Shown here: positions 7,192 to 8,786 of the stretch, in pieces | Layout of the letters: the number at the start of each line of letters is the position of its first letter | Numbering within the stretch: position 1 is the first letter of the stretch | Source: an uncultured Planctomycetaceae bacterium | Lineage (GTDB): Bacteria; Planctomycetota; Planctomycetia; Planctomycetales; Planctomycetaceae | DNA: 8,786 nt | Reading direction: 5' to 3' | Assembly (NCBI GenBank): GCA_903823545.1 | Contig: CAIJTL010001160.1 | Span: forward strand, 1 to 8,786 | Position numbers and translations under genes: made by a program | The notes under the pieces: model-generated | What the model saw: the letters and a program-made list of their open reading frames with translations, nothing else | Database searches by the model: none | Told to the model about the DNA's origin: nothing

Positions 7192-8786
7192 TTAATCGAC
7201 GTAAACAAACTCATTGACGTTGAACAGCGCGAGGCATAAGTCGGCAAGAGTTGAATCCGATTCGTGCAAGAACTCAGACGCGGCACGTTGTTCGTCGCGA
7301 GTTGGCGGGCGGTTCAAGATTCGTCGGTATGCCAACTTGATCGCGGCATCGTGATCAGCACCCGCTTGCGATTCGATCAATATCGCGAGGTGTGTCGCTG
7401 CGGCGAGCGAATCGTCTCCGTTGAGCAACAGCAGCGATTGCGGCGCGATCGTCGAAACGTTGCGGCGTGGGCAGCTCGCATTCGCATCTGGTTTGTCGAA
7501 TGCTTCAAACAACGGATACCGCAGATTTCGTCGAGCGAACAAGTACACGCTACGTCTCCGATGCTCAGCAGTGTTCGCGGTCACTGGCCATTGATCTTTC
7601 AACAGCGTGCGCACGATTTCATTTGGCAGCGGCGGTCGAAAGCCTGGCCCACCGGCTTGTCGATTGAGTTGGCCACTGGCTGTGAGCAGCGTGTCACGAA
7701 TCGTTTCGCCATCAAGTCGACGTCGAGGGAAATGAGCGAGTAACCGATTGCCAATATCGATCGTTGATTTTGTGCCGCTCGTTTTCGAAACCTCAACTTG
7801 TGACGCCTGCCGATAAGTCGCACTCGTCACGATCAGCCGATGCAATCGCTTGCGGCTCCAACCAAGTCGCGGCAACTCAGTCGCCAACCAGTCGAGCAAT
7901 TCCGGATGTGTGGGTGAGTTCCCCATCACGCCGAAGTCGCTCGGCGTACCCACTAGCCCTTGTCCAAAGTGTCCTTGCCAAATCCGATTCACGAGCACTC
8001 TTGTAGCGAGTGGGTTGTCCGAACGAGTTAACCAATTCGCGAGTGCCGTTCGGCGACCAGTCGTTTTTGCGTCGTTCGACGGTGGCACGATGTTGTCGTT
8101 GGAAAAATTCGCGATGCGAGGAAAAGCGGCTTCGACAATCGCCCCGGGACGACGAAAGTCGCCTCGAATTGATAGCCGACTGACGGGCGCTTTCGGAGAC
8201 CTCTCACGCATCACTTGGCCGAGTTGCGGATGCGTGTCAAAGAGCGGTTCGACATCAAGGCACGCTCGCAAGCGGTAGAAGTCTGCTTGGCTGATTGGGT
8301 CATACTTATGGTCGTGGCAAGCGGCACAACCCATTTGCAAACCGAGAAACACCGAGCCGACGGTCGCAGTCATGTCGTTCAAGAACGTATGCCGCCGTTC
8401 TTCTTGCAGATTGATGTCCGGCATGTCCGGTCCACAAAAGAGGAAGCCGGTGGCAATCAACGCCGACTCATCACCGGGTCGCAATTCATCACCCGCAATC
8501 TGCTGCCCGATGAATTCGTTGAGCGCCAAGTCTCGGTTATGAGCCTCAATCACCCAATCCCGAAACCGCCACGCATTCGGCCGGACGTGATCGTGTTCAT
8601 ACCCGTCCGTCTCCGCGAAGCGAGCCACATCCAACCAATGCTGAGCCCACCGCTCCCCATAACTCGGCGACGCCAGCAACCGATCGACCAACCGCTCATA
8701 CCAATCCGGCGACTCGTCCGCCGCGACTTCATCCTGCATCTCCAAACTCGGCGGCAACCCCAACAAATCAAAACAAACCCGCCGCA
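7192..8786 (-). CDS. PSCyt2/PSD1 (DUF1549/DUF1553) protein, N-terminus off the right edge
   Basis: Seen: 530 residues up to the TAA at 7192-7194; the frame stays open to the window edge, so the true start lies beyond 8786. The visible part begins RRVCFDLLGLPPS, the typical opening of PSCyt2/DUF1549, then YGERWAQHWLDVARFAETDG. A CAACHDHKYDPI segment (CXXCH codons at nt 8314-8328) matches a c-type haem attachment motif that is conserved in this family. The PSD1/DUF1553 domain follows from about nt 8052: RTALANWLTRSDNPLATRV, NRIWQGHFGQGLV, SDFGVMG, PTHPELLDWLA, LHRLIVTSATYRQ, and the typical end NEFVYVD. Family knowledge: these planctomycete proteins usually carry an N-terminal PSCyt1 cytochrome-like domain and a signal peptide, both off-window here if present, and often neighbour DUF1501 genes. 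Haem binding and an extracytoplasmic location are expected but unproven. Only about 90 residues separate CXXCH from the DUF1553 start, which seems compact for the family. The next gene downstream is the acyl-CoA dehydrogenase, not DUF1501. Confidence 0.92.
   Translation of the reverse strand, partial: RRVCFDLLGLPPSLEMQDEVAADESPDWYERLVDRLLASPSYGERWAQHWLDVARFAETDGYEHDHVRPNAWRFRDWVIEAHNRDLALNEFIGQQIAGDELRPGDESALIATGFLFCGPDMPDINLQEERRHTFLNDMTATVGSVFLGLQMGCAACHDHKYDPISQADFYRLRACLDVEPLFDTHPQLGQVMRERSPKAPVSRLSIRGDFRRPGAIVEAAFPRIANFSNDNIVPPSNDAKTTGRRTALANWLTRSDNPLATRVLVNRIWQGHFGQGLVGTPSDFGVMGNSPTHPELLDWLATELPRLGWSRKRLHRLIVTSATYRQASQVEVSKTSGTKSTIDIGNRLLAHFPRRRLDGETIRDTLLTASGQLNRQAGGPGFRPPLPNEIVRTLLKDQWPVTANTAEHRRRSVYLFARRNLRYPLFEAFDKPDANASCPRRNVSTIAPQSLLLLNGDDSLAAATHLAILIESQAGADHDAAIKLAYRRILNRPPTRDEQRAASEFLHESDSTLADLCLALFNVNEFVYVD

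Noticed and set aside
6948..7286. 112-residue minus-strand open frame spanning the PSD1 end and the repeat
   Set aside because: Overlaps the PSD1 coding end in another frame and reads through the palindromic repeat; no start signal or family seen.

Overview
The window looks like a piece of a planctomycete chromosome, probably from a Pirellulaceae- or Planctomycetaceae-type organism. The main evidence is two protein families strongly expanded in that phylum: a Tat-exported DUF1501 protein and a DUF1549/DUF1553 (PSCyt2/PSD1) protein with a CXXCH motif. Base composition is moderate, with no obvious compositional island, integrase, transposase or CRISPR array. Taxonomy is inferred from family content only.

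Layout from left to right. (1) 1-716, minus: N-terminal part of a fused SRPBCC / TIGR01777-type epimerase, running off the left edge and starting at GTG 716. (2) 717-936: a divergent intergenic region carrying a perfect 8+2+8 palindrome at 750-767. (3) 937-2451, plus: complete DUF1501 protein. (4) 2499-4772, minus and convergent with the previous gene: an exported helical-repeat (HEAT-like) protein with an embedded degenerate response-regulator receiver domain. (5) 4773-4983: its leader region, with a strong hairpin just upstream of the ribosome binding site. (6) 4984-6894, minus: a long (VLCAD-like) acyl-CoA dehydrogenase. (7) 6895-7191: an intergenic region with a hairpin next to the ribosome binding site that resembles a tRNA T arm, and a 79-nt imperfect palindrome built from CCGCAGAG-like octamers. 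(8) 7192-8786, minus: the C-terminal 530 residues of a PSCyt2/PSD1 protein, running off the right edge.

Gene relationships. The three minus-strand genes on the right (PSD1, acyl-CoA dehydrogenase, HEAT) are co-directional, but gaps of 297 and 211 nt with structured DNA suggest separate or attenuated transcription rather than a tight operon. DUF1501 and PSCyt2/PSD1 genes are commonly adjacent in planctomycetes. Here they are about 4.7 kb apart on opposite strands, so either each has another partner or the pair was split. The acyl-CoA dehydrogenase indicates fatty-acyl-CoA (or related acyl-CoA) oxidation in the cytoplasm. The DUF1501, PSD1 and HEAT/receiver proteins are likely to act outside the cytoplasmic membrane.

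I see no strong case for a wholly new multi-gene system. The most unusual item is the signal-peptide-bearing HEAT protein whose internal receiver fold has Glu at the phospho-acceptor Asp position and has lost the other catalytic residues. The non-coding structures at 750-767, 4799-4832, 6910-6926 and 7042-7120 are the next most interesting.
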